The notes under the pieces are model-generated. The model was not told the origin of the DNA and searched no databases. It worked only from the letters and a program-made list of their open reading frames with translations. A stretch of 64,000 nucleotides of DNA, taken from Shewanella schlegeliana. GTDB taxonomy: Bacteria; Pseudomonadota; Gammaproteobacteria; Enterobacterales; Shewanellaceae. Below, piece by piece: positions 8,180 to 17,745 of the stretch (the stretch's first letter is position 1; every line of letters begins with the position of its first letter). The position numbers and the translations under genes are program-made. The stretch is from NCBI RefSeq assembly GCF_016765635.1, contig NZ_JAESVD010000007.1, forward strand, positions 104,124-168,123, in the 5' to 3' direction.

Positions 8180-9697
8180 TCACTTTAAGTAAGCCTTAAG
8201 CTCCTTAATAGGCATTGCCTTTGAATAAAGCCAGCCCTGATGTAAGTTAACCCCGAGTGTTTTCAAGATCTCTGCCTGCTCTTGGGTTTCTACGCCCTCA
8301 GCAATGACCTTAATATTTAACTCTTTCGCAATCGCAATATATGACTCGATTAGAGACAGCTTGCTTTCAGGCGTCCCTAAGTAACCAACAAATTGTTGAT
8401 CGATTTTCAGGTAGTCAAACTCTAAATGTTGTAAACACAGACTACCACCATATCCAGTACCGACATCATCGAGCTTAACCTTACAACCTAACTCTTGGCA
8501 TAATAAAATGAACTGTTCGAGTTGCTGCCAATTACTGATCGGTACCCTCTCGGTTAATTCGAAACTCAAGTACTCAACTGGGCAGCCTTGGTTCACTAAC
8601 TCCGTCAAAAACTGATGCATCTGCCCCTGCTCAATTTCCATTGCACTGACATTAATACTGCACCAGCGAATAACATTCGCATCCAGCAAGCCTCTAAGCT
8701 CTGTCAGGGCCGTTTTAACAACCCAGCGAGTGACCTCTGGCATAATAGGATCTCGTTCGAGTGCCCCAATAAAGTCACAGGTACTCCGAGTGGTGCCATC
8801 TCGAAGCGACCACCTTAATAGTACCTCAACACCTAAACTGTCTAAATTTTCAGTATCGACAATAGGTTGATAAGCTAAATAAAACTCCTTTTTGCTCAGT
8901 GCAGCAGTGAACAACCTATGCCAATAATATTGCCCTAGGCCCCCTTTTAACAGCTGCCATCCGACAAAGAACATACTAAAAAAAGCGATGACAGCGATAA
9001 AGTAGCCAAACCACAATAACGCCTTTGTATATAAATTAAGAGAGAATCGATATATTAGCCCAGTCGTTTCAGATCGGTATTCTAAGACCCCCCAATATAG
9101 ATCACTGCTTTTAATTCTGAACAGTTCATATTGATTTTCAAGATGAATACTGAACATACCGCAATCTGAGCAGTTCTCTAATGTATCCTCTATGTAAGGT
9201 AAGAGCTCTATTGCGATAAACAACTTATACTGCTCTGTATGTCGTCCCACGTAGATAGGTTTCTTTGCATTAAGGTTACGACTATCCACCTCTTGATAAA
9301 TATGTAGTCCATTTTCCATTGAACCAATCACATTATAATATTGTGGCTGTGGCAGCTGAGAAACGCCAAGGGCCGAACAGATACACTGCCCACCAGTAAA
9401 CCTAACCCAAACAATAAGTTGGTTATCCGAAGTTAACAGCTGACTTTTAAGTGCATCAACAACCTCTTGCGAACAGGTATTAACAGTTAAGTCTTGCAGC
9501 TCTTGCTCGATAACCACTAAGCTCCGATTAGCACTCTCTAGGCGCTGGCTGTAAAAGCTATCAAAATCATAAACCCTAGTTGCGAGCCTTGTGTAGATCT
9601 CATGAAGAGTCAAAATGTAAGAGATGACGGCACACAACATTAAAATAGCAGTAACCAGCCAAGGGAGATTCTTTGTATTCAACACACGGTTGAGCAT
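8180..9697 (-). CDS. CSS-motif EAL-domain c-di-GMP phosphodiesterase
   Basis: A 505-residue membrane protein: TM helix about 10-32, a periplasmic CSS-motif domain (about 35-225; Cys75 in NTCSQ, Cys105/Cys107 in CICS), a second TM 226-250, and a cytoplasmic EAL domain 262-503. The EAL catalytic set looks intact: E291 (EVLLRW), N349, E380 (FELTER), D410-D411 (DDVGTGYG), K431 and E467 (AEGVE). It should hydrolyse c-di-GMP. In E. coli CSS-EAL proteins, periplasmic disulfide formation by DsbA/DsbB holds activity down, so this may be a redox-sensing enzyme. The start lies 3 bp after the stop of the upstream degenerate EAL gene, with its ribosome site inside that gene, so translation is probably coupled. 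Confidence 0.9.
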   Translation of the reverse strand: MLNRVLNTKNLPWLVTAILMLCAVISYILTLHEIYTRLATRVYDFDSFYSQRLESANRSLVVIEQELQDLTVNTCSQEVVDALKSQLLTSDNQLIVWVRFTGGQCICSALGVSQLPQPQYYNVIGSMENGLHIYQEVDSRNLNAKKPIYVGRHTEQYKLFIAIELLPYIEDTLENCSDCGMFSIHLENQYELFRIKSSDLYWGVLEYRSETTGLIYRFSLNLYTKALLWFGYFIAVIAFFSMFFVGWQLLKGGLGQYYWHRLFTAALSKKEFYLAYQPIVDTENLDSLGVEVLLRWSLRDGTTRSTCDFIGALERDPIMPEVTRWVVKTALTELRGLLDANVIRWCSINVSAMEIEQGQMHQFLTELVNQGCPVEYLSFELTERVPISNWQQLEQFILLCQELGCKVKLDDVGTGYGGSLCLQHLEFDYLKIDQQFVGYLGTPESKLSLIESYIAIAKELNIKVIAEGVETQEQAEILKTLGVNLHQGWLYSKAMPIKELKAYLK

Positions 9698-9700
9698 CCC

Positions 9701-10429
9701 TTACGCCTTTACAGATTGAAAGCAACTGAACGGTAATGCGAGCCCCAAACTGTAGTCTGCAGCATCTGCTATCCCCGATAGTATAAGAGTGAACCCTCTC
9801 TCTCTCATGGTAAACAGAGAATCAACGATCTCATTATCTTGTTGTTTCTCTATCGCGACTTCGAGGTTTTTACTGTCGAACATCAAAAAATCAAACGGAT
9901 AGACGGTCTTTAAATTGTCATCAAATTTACAGACTAAGCAAAACTTAACCCCAGCGTCTCTCAATAGATACTTAATATGAGAGGTATATTGGCTCAGTTC
10001 TTCACCATCATTATTGAGTATTATCACCAGCGTCATTTCGAGACGGCGTAACGCCGTGGCCAATGCTAGCAAGGCTTTAATAACTTCTGAGTCTAATAAG
10101 AAAATTCGCTCAACGGCTAAGAACAGCTGTTTATTATGCTTACTAATATTGCTGTCCTGCTCTAATCGAACGCTAAGCGTCGCTAGCATTCTCTTATATT
10201 CATTAATATGAGCGAGATAATATTGCGGTAATGGACGAGACGCTAATTGTAACTCTAACCAACTAGACTTAATCTCTACGCCACAAAGTGTTCCCTTTCG
10301 CTCAACGATATTGCTAACACTGAAATGGTATAAGCATGTTTGACTGACATCACTTTTTCTATCTAAAGAACAGCTCTGTTTTAACATTTCATTTTGCTGC
10401 GTGCAGCAGTGCTTAAAAAAACAATTCAT
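9701..10429 (-). CDS. Degenerate EAL-like protein (YdiV-type), probably non-catalytic
   Basis: A 242-residue cytoplasmic protein with the ghost of an EAL fold. An opening like YHFSVSN...GVEIKSSW sits where catalytic EAL proteins have YQPIVD...GVEALLRW, and the end SGIADAADYSLGLALPFSCFQS sits where they have the EGVET...GYLFS region. The catalytic glutamates, the DDFGTG motif and the lysine are absent, so it cannot be a normal phosphodiesterase. This resembles YdiV/STM1344, degenerate EAL proteins that act by protein contact. It directly precedes an intact CSS-EAL gene, so it may regulate that enzyme or share its output. Cysteine-rich N-terminus (CFFKHCC). Assignment rests on weak similarity. 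Confidence 0.55.
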   Translation of the reverse strand: MNCFFKHCCTQQNEMLKQSCSLDRKSDVSQTCLYHFSVSNIVERKGTLCGVEIKSSWLELQLASRPLPQYYLAHINEYKRMLATLSVRLEQDSNISKHNKQLFLAVERIFLLDSEVIKALLALATALRRLEMTLVIILNNDGEELSQYTSHIKYLLRDAGVKFCLVCKFDDNLKTVYPFDFLMFDSKNLEVAIEKQQDNEIVDSLFTMRERGFTLILSGIADAADYSLGLALPFSCFQSVKA

Positions 10430-10879
10430 CTAAAAAGCTTCTGATTTCATATACAAATATAGAGCGACTAGCTCAAAGGGAGCGCGAATTTACGCCTATT
10501 CAAGCAAGAATTCAACAACTATTTTGTATATAAACCAGACAACCCCACAAAACTTTTCAATAGAAAAACTAATGCATTTGAAATTTCCTATATCTTACGG
10601 GAGATGCAGGCTTGTGACCCTATCTTGCTATTAAATCAAGCTGGCCAATATCATCAGCAAACTGCCCCCCTAAAATAAAGAGGAATAAATTGAGTGGACG
10701 CGTGGCTAGATAGTTACGCCTAGGGCTGATTCGACACAACAGGGTTATCACCAAGGGCTTATTCAAACCTGTACTAATAGATTTGCACCTAAAGACTGTT
10801 TAGGGCTATGCTGGGCTCGTTAGTGTTATGTAGCTCTTAGCCTGAAATCATACATTCCTGACCTTTGAGGAGTCGCCCA
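10430..10879. other. Divergent spacer before the LpxR-like gene
   Basis: A 450-bp spacer with no convincing open frame. Only the GAGGAG ribosome site at about 10867 is clear. No riboswitch or RNA gene was recognised. Confidence 0.4.
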
Positions 10880-11878
10880 TTGACCTTCTTATCGAATCTC
10901 CAGTCGCTCAGCAGAGCAAGCTTGGCGAGCCTGCTTATCTGTGCCTCCTTCCCAGCCTTGGCCGATCAATGGCACTTTAGCTTTGATAACGATGTGGTCA
11001 TTGGCCAAGATGGCGACTACTCCAATGGTTTCGTCTTTGGTTGGCAAGTCCTCCCTCAAGCTGATTTTACTCAAGCACCTTGGCCATTTCGCTGGCAAAA
11101 AGGGTTACGCTTCTCAGACCAAAGTAAGACAGTGCAATGGGGAGCGAAGGTTTACCAAAGAATGTGGACTCCAAGTGAGATTGAGCATGATTATGCCCAG
11201 CCCTATGATCGCCCCTACGCAGGCTTACTCGAGTTAGAAAGCTTTACTGGTAGCTATAGCCCCTCCTTAGCGCAAAAAAATTGGTTCAGTGTCGGCGTAA
11301 TTGGGCCTGCATCAGGCGCTCAAACCATGCAGGAACTGGTGCATAAAATAACCCCATCGACACCTCCAAAAGGCTGGCAATATCAAGTGGAAAATCAGCT
11401 AACAGTTCAGCTTGCCTATGAGGTGGATGCATTGGCGTTTCGTCGAGATGCGACCGATGATAGTCAGTGGGAGCTAAGTGGCTACGGTCATACCATGTTG
11501 GGAAACTTTCGCTCTGAAGCTAACTTAGGTTTTACCCTTCGCTGGGGGGAGGATTTAGCCGACTCATTTGGTCAACTCAGTAGCCATGCAGGGCATTTCG
11601 GTCAATACAGCACAACGGCACGCAAAAATGGCAGCTGGACGGTATATGCTCGCGCCCAAGCTGGGTATCGTTTTAATGATCTCAGCATAGATGGAGATCT
11701 GCCCTATGACTCCTATGTCCAGATGAAACACCAACAAGCGAAGGCGAGTGCTGGGGTCATTTGGGCATTTCCCACTTGGTCTGTGAGCTGGAGTTTTGAA
11801 GTTTACACGCCTGAATATGAGCCAGATCCTAACCAGTGGCACGGCTATGGTGTGCTTAGCTACAGCTTTGTGTTGTAG
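10880..11878 (+). CDS. LpxR-family lipid A 3'-O-deacylase (DUF2219)
   Basis: A 332-residue outer-membrane protein. After a signal peptide (about 1-28, ending PALA) it shows the LpxR-family N-terminal signature FSFDNDVVIGQDGDYSNGF (about 33-51) and a histidine at about 155 in the IGPASGAQTMQELVHK region. These fit the Asn/Asp, Ser and His active-site positions of Salmonella LpxR. It ends in an aromatic residue pattern typical of beta-barrels. It probably removes the 3'-acyloxyacyl group of lipid A at the cell surface. The start is TTG 10880, with GAGGAG eight bases upstream; an in-frame TTG at 10865 overlaps that site. Monocistronic; the next gene is convergent. Confidence 0.75.
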   Translation: MTFLSNLQSLSRASLASLLICASFPALADQWHFSFDNDVVIGQDGDYSNGFVFGWQVLPQADFTQAPWPFRWQKGLRFSDQSKTVQWGAKVYQRMWTPSEIEHDYAQPYDRPYAGLLELESFTGSYSPSLAQKNWFSVGVIGPASGAQTMQELVHKITPSTPPKGWQYQVENQLTVQLAYEVDALAFRRDATDDSQWELSGYGHTMLGNFRSEANLGFTLRWGEDLADSFGQLSSHAGHFGQYSTTARKNGSWTVYARAQAGYRFNDLSIDGDLPYDSYVQMKHQQAKASAGVIWAFPTWSVSWSFEVYTPEYEPDPNQWHGYGVLSYSFVL

Positions 11879-11907
11879 CTAACCGTTAAGCCCAATCTTG
11901 TTAATTG

Positions 11908-12729
11908 TTAAAAGCTGAAGGCCCAACCTATCTGCGGGCCTTTCTCAATAAAGTCCATCTCATACTTAACCCCATCGACCTCACTATCATTGCCAATTTG
12001 CAGATAACGATAACCTATCCAAACGTTATGCAGATCGCCAAAACGGTATAATGCCGACGCATTAAAACCATAGTCTCTGTCATTATCGCCATAGATTTTT
12101 GTATCGGCCCCCACAGAAAGCCCCCAAGACTCCGAAACCCAGTATCGGTAGGTCATGCCAACAAGCCAATCAAAAAGATGCTCATCGGCAATGGGGACTT
12201 GAGCATTAATGTTAATCAAGCCATCGTCGCTCAGTGGCTTAATATTCAGATCAATTTTACTAAATACATGGCGAACGCCGGTAAATAAACGTAAACCTGG
12301 CGCAACCTCATAACCCGCGAGAAAGTCATTAACCGCGAGATGCATATCGGTTTCGATATTGTGACCCGGTGAGATAATACCGCCTGTAATGGGTCCAGTT
12401 AGTCCCTCCGTTTGAGTGTCACTTTTAATCCTTAAGTAATTAACCCTAAGACTATAGAGCCAATCGCCTTTTTGAGCATAAAGCTCCCCAATAACACCAA
12501 AGTTAAGGTTATCGATGATATTTTTAAACGGCACATCAATATCAACTCGTTGACTATCAGCAGAAATAGAGCCAGAAATATCCGGTGCCCAAACCATCGG
12601 AAAGGCAATCAAGTAGCTCCACTCGTCTTTACTCTCACCATAAGAGTCAGGTCCAATCTCATACTCTTCACTTGCAAAGGCCGCAGAGTGAGCAATCAAC
12701 GTAAGCAGTCCCACAGTAAGCTTTTTCAC
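11908..12729 (-). CDS. Outer-membrane beta-barrel protein of unknown function
   Basis: A 273-residue protein with a signal peptide (about 1-19, ending AAFA) and alternating hydrophobic/aromatic strands, ending in the C-terminal phenylalanine signal (IGWAFSF) used for outer-membrane insertion. Repeated strand-like segments (GDWLYSLRVNYLRI, YRYWVSESWGLSVGADTKIY, HNVWIGYRYLQIG) suggest a small barrel. The GTG at 12729 fits GGAG eight bases upstream; the TTG one codon earlier is the alternative. It is convergent with the LpxR-like gene 29 bp away. No specific function can be assigned. Confidence 0.75.
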   Translation of the reverse strand: MKKLTVGLLTLIAHSAAFASEEYEIGPDSYGESKDEWSYLIAFPMVWAPDISGSISADSQRVDIDVPFKNIIDNLNFGVIGELYAQKGDWLYSLRVNYLRIKSDTQTEGLTGPITGGIISPGHNIETDMHLAVNDFLAGYEVAPGLRLFTGVRHVFSKIDLNIKPLSDDGLININAQVPIADEHLFDWLVGMTYRYWVSESWGLSVGADTKIYGDNDRDYGFNASALYRFGDLHNVWIGYRYLQIGNDSEVDGVKYEMDFIEKGPQIGWAFSF

Positions 12730-13068
12730 CAACTATACTCCGTGTCCTATACGACTATTTGTTTGTTACTCTTACTCTACTCAATGTAACACATCTTTAA
12801 TCACTGACCAGCGAGGCTGCACAGGTTTAGCATTGTCACGGATCATCTAGATTACCCAAGCTTTAATAGCTTCCGGATTAACTTAGTTTACTATCCAACG
12901 GAAACTCACGACTGAAATATATCGCTAATCATGCTTTGCAAAATGCAAAATCATTCTAGCTCCTCCACAAAAAAAACATTTAATTGACTGAAAATAAACA
13001 AAAATACCTTATGGCACAGCTTATGCTTTATCTCATCACATAGATAACATGACAATGAGAGATGCATT
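12730..13068. other. Divergent spacer upstream of the LruC gene
   Basis: A 339-bp AT-rich spacer between divergent genes with a weak GAGAG ribosome site before ATG 13069. No other feature is supported. Confidence 0.4.
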
Positions 13069-15228
13069 ATGAGAATATCCAAGCCGACTCCATTTAGCTG
13101 CCGTTCTGCCTTATTTTTACCTTTGCTACTTTCAGCGAGTGTTAATGCATCAGCCCCCTTTGATGCCTGCCCGACAGAAGCCTTCGTTATCCAAAAACAA
13201 TCCAACATCCCTAAAAGCTATGGTGTGAACCTAGCGACAGGTAGCTACATCATCTTGTCTGATGATATGGGGACAGGTAACGGTTATAACGGTGTTGGCT
13301 TTAACTACCACGATAATTATCTCTACGGTTGGGATTATGCTAGTGGATCACTGGGACGCACTGGTAATGACTACCAGATAACGGCACTGACAATCAGTAA
13401 AGACTCCGCTTCTGCAACAGCCGGTAACTTCTTTGTGGGTGATATCGCCATCGATGAAAACGTTTGGTATGGCTACAGAAAAGGAAAAGGCTTATTTAAA
13501 ATCCCACTGGATGATCCCGATAGCTACAGCATGACGGTGGTACCAGGGAGTATCAATTATGCCACCTACAATATCACCGACTTTGCCTTTCACCCCACCG
13601 ATGGCTATATGTACAGTATCAGTAACGGCGCTTCGGGAAAGTTATTGCGCATCGATCCCGCCACTGGTGAAGCCTCAAACCTAGGTACCGTTATTACATC
13701 ATCTTCAGGCAACTTTACCTTTGGCGCTCAGTTCTTCGATCCCGATGGCAATCTATATGTTAGCAACAACAGTAATGGCTATATCTATAAACTCAATGTG
13801 AATGCCTCTTCACCCAGTCCCGTGTTATTCGCCTATGGCCCAGCCTCCTCGAGTAATGATGGTGCCCGATGCGCTCTGGCCGAAGTCGTTCTCGGCGATG
13901 ACGTCGACTTCGGTGATGCGCCCGATAGCTATGGCACGCTCCTGGATTCAAATGGTGCCAGACACACCATCAGCGAGAATCTATATTTAGGTGCCCTCGT
14001 CGACAATGAGTCCAACGGCTATCCATCACCACTGAGTGATGACAGTAGTGATAATTCTGATGATGATGATGGTGTATCTATGCCGACAGGGTTTGAACTA
14101 GGAGAGAGCGCCATTTTACTCATTACAGCAACAGGCGGTGACGGCTACCTAAATGCCTGGTTCGACTGGGACAAGGATGGCAACTTTAGCGCTGAAGAGC
14201 AGGTCATTAGCGGTGAAAGCCTCAATGATGGCCAAAATACCCTTAGCATCGATGTGCCAAGTTGGGCCAAGGCAGGCTCAACTTGGGCGCGCTTTCGTCT
14301 AAGCACTCAACAAGTGATTAACCCGACGGGGGGCGTCGGCGACGGCGAAGTGGAGGATTATGCGGTGACCCTAACCGAAACAGGCGTCACAATTAATTAC
14401 TACCCCTCTTCTTCAACCTATACCACCCTCGCCTACGAAGATCTCTATCCAGATCAAGGTGACTTCGATATGAACGATGTGGTGATTCAGCTACGTCTTA
14501 TTGAATATGTCAAAAATAACCAAGTTAGACGCATTGGCTTTGAAGCCCAGCTAGCCGCAATGGGCGCCGCCTACCATAATGGCTTTGCCGTTCACCTACC
14601 GGGTGTCGAACGCAGCAAAGTAAAAGAGTCTGTCATTAGCTGGTCGATAGATGGCGTTGAGCAAACAAGTTCGCCCCTCGAAACAGGGCAATCTAATGCG
14701 GTATTCGTGTTCACTCAAGATCTACAGCAGTACGTCACACTAGAGCAAGGCTGCCAATACCTTAGAACCGAAACGGGTTGTGAGACCGCCTATCGAACCA
14801 CTTGGTCATTCGAGATCCCCTTTGAAAGCCCAGTGGATGAGAACCTTGTACCTGCATTTCCCTATGATCCATTTATCTTCGCTACGCCCAACACCGATCA
14901 TGGTTTAGCCGCGAAAAATGTCGTGGGTGCCAATCCAGGTCGTCAATTAGAGATCCACCTGAAGAATCAGGAGCCTACAGACAAGTTTTCGACTAACTAC
15001 TTTGGTGCCCGAGATGATGCATCTAACCCAGGTGCATCACAGTATTTTCAAGATGAAAACGGCATGGCTTGGGCCATCGAGATCCCTGTAACTTGGAAGC
15101 ACCCGAAGGAGAAGGTACGTCTAGACGACGCTTATAGCGACTTTGTTGATTTTGCAGCAGATAGTAGCGGTAGTACCAAACCAACATGGTACGAAAATGC
15201 TAATCAATCATTAACCTTTAACGACTAA
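13069..15228 (+). CDS. Secreted LruC-domain protein with GEVED domain
   Basis: A 719-residue exported protein. After a signal peptide (about 1-28, ending VNASA) there is a propeller-like region of the DUF6923 type (about 35-270; NLATGSYI, LYGWDYASGSL, NLYVSNNSNGYIYKL). A linker rich in Asp/Ser follows, then a GEVED domain (about 355-435; WFDWDKDGNF, GGVGDGEVEDYAV) and a C-terminal LruC domain (about 440-715; LAYEDLYPDQGDFDMNDVV). The Asp-rich motifs (DWDKDGNF, DGDGEVED-like) look calcium-binding. Such proteins are exported to the surface; the role is unknown. It is followed 11 bp later by a lipoprotein gene, probably one transcript. Confidence 0.85.
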   Translation: MRISKPTPFSCRSALFLPLLLSASVNASAPFDACPTEAFVIQKQSNIPKSYGVNLATGSYIILSDDMGTGNGYNGVGFNYHDNYLYGWDYASGSLGRTGNDYQITALTISKDSASATAGNFFVGDIAIDENVWYGYRKGKGLFKIPLDDPDSYSMTVVPGSINYATYNITDFAFHPTDGYMYSISNGASGKLLRIDPATGEASNLGTVITSSSGNFTFGAQFFDPDGNLYVSNNSNGYIYKLNVNASSPSPVLFAYGPASSSNDGARCALAEVVLGDDVDFGDAPDSYGTLLDSNGARHTISENLYLGALVDNESNGYPSPLSDDSSDNSDDDDGVSMPTGFELGESAILLITATGGDGYLNAWFDWDKDGNFSAEEQVISGESLNDGQNTLSIDVPSWAKAGSTWARFRLSTQQVINPTGGVGDGEVEDYAVTLTETGVTINYYPSSSTYTTLAYEDLYPDQGDFDMNDVVIQLRLIEYVKNNQVRRIGFEAQLAAMGAAYHNGFAVHLPGVERSKVKESVISWSIDGVEQTSSPLETGQSNAVFVFTQDLQQYVTLEQGCQYLRTETGCETAYRTTWSFEIPFESPVDENLVPAFPYDPFIFATPNTDHGLAAKNVVGANPGRQLEIHLKNQEPTDKFSTNYFGARDDASNPGASQYFQDENGMAWAIEIPVTWKHPKEKVRLDDAYSDFVDFAADSSGSTKPTWYENANQSLTFND

Positions 15229-15239
15229 TGGAGCATGCC

Positions 15240-15749
15240 ATGAACATCCGATTCGAAAAATTCATCAACCTCCCATATAGCCTGATGGTATGTTGCGCGC
15301 TAGTTATCACGGCTTGTGGCGGAGGAGGCGATGATGCCGCGCCCGAGACGCCTGCTCCAGTTGCAACGACAACAACAGATCCCACAACTACTCCGACTCC
15401 AGATCCCACTCCGGATCCGACATCACTGGACGATCTCATTGTTGATGCCGATAACAAGCTAGAGTCTGCCTACGTGTTGACGATTAATGTCGATAAAGAC
15501 AGCACTCAAAGAGGTTACTTCTCCCTGTGTGATGATTACCAAGTGCAAGGTAATGGCTACTCGGTTAACTTTGACTCCTGTCTGTTTAGAGGTCCACTAA
15601 ATGAAGGTAAGCTCAACAAGGAGGTAAAAGTAGCCAATCATGAAAGCCAACTCATCGCTGTTATTTGGTTCTATGAGGGGCAAGCACCTCAATACTCCGA
15701 GTGGCAATATAAACAAGATACTGACTCTCAAGTACTTTCCATGAACTAG
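15240..15749 (+). CDS. Lipoprotein co-transcribed with the LruC gene
   Basis: A 169-residue lipoprotein. Its signal peptide ends in the lipobox VITAC, then comes CGGGGDD and a low-complexity Thr/Pro linker (TTTTDPTTTPTPDPTPDPT) that probably spans away from the membrane. A small C-terminal domain (about 65-169) contains two cysteines (LCDDY and DSCLF). ATG 15240 has GGAG just upstream; the ATG at 15228 overlaps the LruC stop and lies too close to that site. The tight spacing suggests it works with the LruC protein. No known family recognised. Confidence 0.75.
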   Translation: MNIRFEKFINLPYSLMVCCALVITACGGGGDDAAPETPAPVATTTTDPTTTPTPDPTPDPTSLDDLIVDADNKLESAYVLTINVDKDSTQRGYFSLCDDYQVQGNGYSVNFDSCLFRGPLNEGKLNKEVKVANHESQLIAVIWFYEGQAPQYSEWQYKQDTDSQVLSMN

Positions 15750-15797
15750 CCTAACCTTTAAAGTTCCTTATAACGGGGAGCAACTCAACCCAACTTT

Positions 15798-15831
15798 GCA
15801 GCGATGCGTCTCCACTCATCGCTGCTTTTTT
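15798..15831 (+). terminator. Intrinsic terminator after the LruC operon
   Basis: Stem GCAGCGATG/CATCGCTGC with a ten-base loop and T6 on the plus strand. Confidence 0.9.
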
Positions 15832-15899
15832 GTAGCAAAGCAAAGGCCAACTAAAAGTTTAAAGGCGAACATCTGTTGTTTTCTAAATTAGAGCAGAGC

Positions 15900-16136
15900 C
15901 TAATGATCACGCCGATACAGTAGCCACTCTTCGATAATTTCGCCATCGGGTAACCTGCAGACTCCTATCTGCCCCTCTTTACCTTTCTTTATCGCTAAAT
16001 CACCACCTAACGACACACAATACTCAGATGCGGGATTGGACATACTCGCCCCTGAATTCATGCTTTGCTGACTGCAGCCAAAAATCAAAATTAATAACAC
16101 AACTAGAACAACCGAAACACCAAGGTGTTTGTTCAT
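15900..16136 (-). CDS. DUF333-type small lipoprotein
   Basis: A 78-residue lipoprotein with lipobox LIFGC and the DUF333 pattern: NPASEYCVSLGGDLAIKKGKEGQIGVCRLPDGEIIEEWLLYR. DUF333 proteins are small envelope proteins of unknown function, sometimes loosely called putative hemolysins. TAGGAG precedes the ATG by a good distance. It lies beyond the terminator of the upstream outer-membrane protein gene on the same strand, so it likely has its own promoter. Confidence 0.85.
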   Translation of the reverse strand: MNKHLGVSVVLVVLLILIFGCSQQSMNSGASMSNPASEYCVSLGGDLAIKKGKEGQIGVCRLPDGEIIEEWLLYRRDH

Positions 16137-16154
16137 CTGTTAACTCCTATTTAG

Positions 16155-16178
16155 CAAAAGAGCGCCCTTAGGCGCTCT
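16155..16178 (-). terminator. Intrinsic terminator (minus strand)
   Basis: Eight-bp stem AGAGCGCC/GGCGCTCT with a four-base loop and TTTTG on the minus strand. It ends the outer-membrane protein gene at 16204. Confidence 0.8.
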
Positions 16179-16203
16179 TACAAACAAATATTTAAAAATT
16201 CGA

Positions 16204-16902
16204 TTAGAAGCGGTAACCAACCGTGAACATCCAAGTGCCGAAGTCTTTATTTTCTAAGTCATTTCGTCCTAACGAGATAGACTTAGGCTTACTATTGTTA
16301 TAACCGCTTGCCGAGTACTTCATATCTCTTGAGCCATTTTGGAAGGTGTAATGCACATTAAAGTTAAGGCCGTTATCTAAGTAATAGCCCACCCCAACCA
16401 TTGGACGGACTTCTGTATTGCTTTGGGCTTCCAATCCTATGCCGGCTTTATTTAAAGTTCCGCCTTGGCTGTATTCCGTAATACCAAACCCAGTTGACGC
16501 ACTGTACTTAGAAAAATCGGCACCCGCTTTAACGGCTAGGTGTCCCGCACCTACGGCAAACTGATAACCCACATAGAGAGTGTGCGCTTTATACTTTTCT
16601 GAAGTGTGTACAGATGCATCAAAACTGCGCCACACTGGTTTCTCATTTTCGTCATTATCATCAAAACCAAAACTCTCAGTATTGCTACGATTATCTGTTT
16701 CGCCTGTGTAGGTGTAACCTAAGATAAAATCTTTATAACCAGCCTCTAGACCTGCAGCGACATTGGTACCCATCGCCTTGTTTTTTGACGCACCAATCAT
16801 TGGGTTGATAGTAAAATCACTAGCGCTTGCAGTGTGTGAAACCGCCATTGCAGAAACAGCTAAAACCGAAGATAACACGCTAGTTAGTAAAACTTTTTTC
16901 AT
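16204..16902 (-). CDS. Outer-membrane beta-barrel protein
   Basis: A 232-residue protein with a signal peptide (about 1-27, ending SHTASA) and about eight amphipathic strands, ending FTVGYRF with the terminal phenylalanine signal for BAM. The strand pattern (AGLEAGYKDFILGYTYTG, HTLYVGYQFAVG, MVGVGYYLDNGLNFNVHYTFQ) fits the OmpA-like/OmpW-like small-barrel class. Ligand or transport role cannot be assigned. It has its own terminator and a long upstream region. Confidence 0.75.
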   Translation of the reverse strand: MKKVLLTSVLSSVLAVSAMAVSHTASASDFTINPMIGASKNKAMGTNVAAGLEAGYKDFILGYTYTGETDNRSNTESFGFDDNDENEKPVWRSFDASVHTSEKYKAHTLYVGYQFAVGAGHLAVKAGADFSKYSASTGFGITEYSQGGTLNKAGIGLEAQSNTEVRPMVGVGYYLDNGLNFNVHYTFQNGSRDMKYSASGYNNSKPKSISLGRNDLENKDFGTWMFTVGYRF

Positions 16903-17745
16903 GATTCATTCTCTCTATGTAAATAAACTGAGGCTTCTTGCCTGAGTTACCACCTCATCCGTTGTCAGTGGCGATTAATGTCAGTTGAAATTGATGAAGT
17001 TATCTCCGTCAAACTGACTTTAAAGTCACTTAACAAACCTGTGATAATCTCGTTTGTAATCACCGATGTCGTTAAGATGAGTACATGGTAAAGAACGACG
17101 ATTTACCAAACATCACTAAGAAAACTGGTAAAAACTAGAAATCTAAATTGATCAAAGAGTGACACGATAGAAAGCTGCTTTTGAGAGCATAAGTTAGCGC
17201 ACGTAAATTAGAGTGCATCAGCTAAAAGGCTAAGTAAAAGCCGCTGCAACGGTTAATACAATCTCCTAAGATGTGAAAAATCTAGGCATGCAAAATCAGG
17301 GATAATAAGAGGTGGCACCATTGCATCGAGCTATTCACGCAAGTATTAACCCACCGACTTTACGCATCGAGAACAAGTTGAGCTTTGAGGCGTGAGGCCT
17401 AAGACTTAACAGTCGGGAGTTAGAAGTTAGAAGTTAAGAATAACGTATTAGTCATTATCAATTTTGTTGCTTTAAAGCTCGCATACCGTACTCATATCAT
17501 CAAACTGGGTAGAAAACGCATAAACAGTGATAGCCATGGCTTATTGACTCGCGAGCTACGGCAGCAACATTTGTTTCAGAACTAAAAAAGCCGCTAATTA
17601 ATAGCAGCTCCTGTGTCTCAGTCTAGTTAGTACTGAGAAAACCAAATAACAACAGCACTCACAAAAAAATAGGGGGCCATCCTTGGCTAGAGAGTCCATG
17701 AAACACCTATCTAATTAACTTATGCCAGTAAGGCTCATACCGACT
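16903..17745. other. 843-bp non-coding stretch
   Basis: No gene-like frame, tRNA or strong hairpin is seen. It holds the upstream region of the outer-membrane protein gene and a short direct repeat of AGTTAGA near 17408-17425. A weak dyad with an A-rich left side near 17585-17610 might be a terminator for the serine hydrolase gene. Confidence 0.4.
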
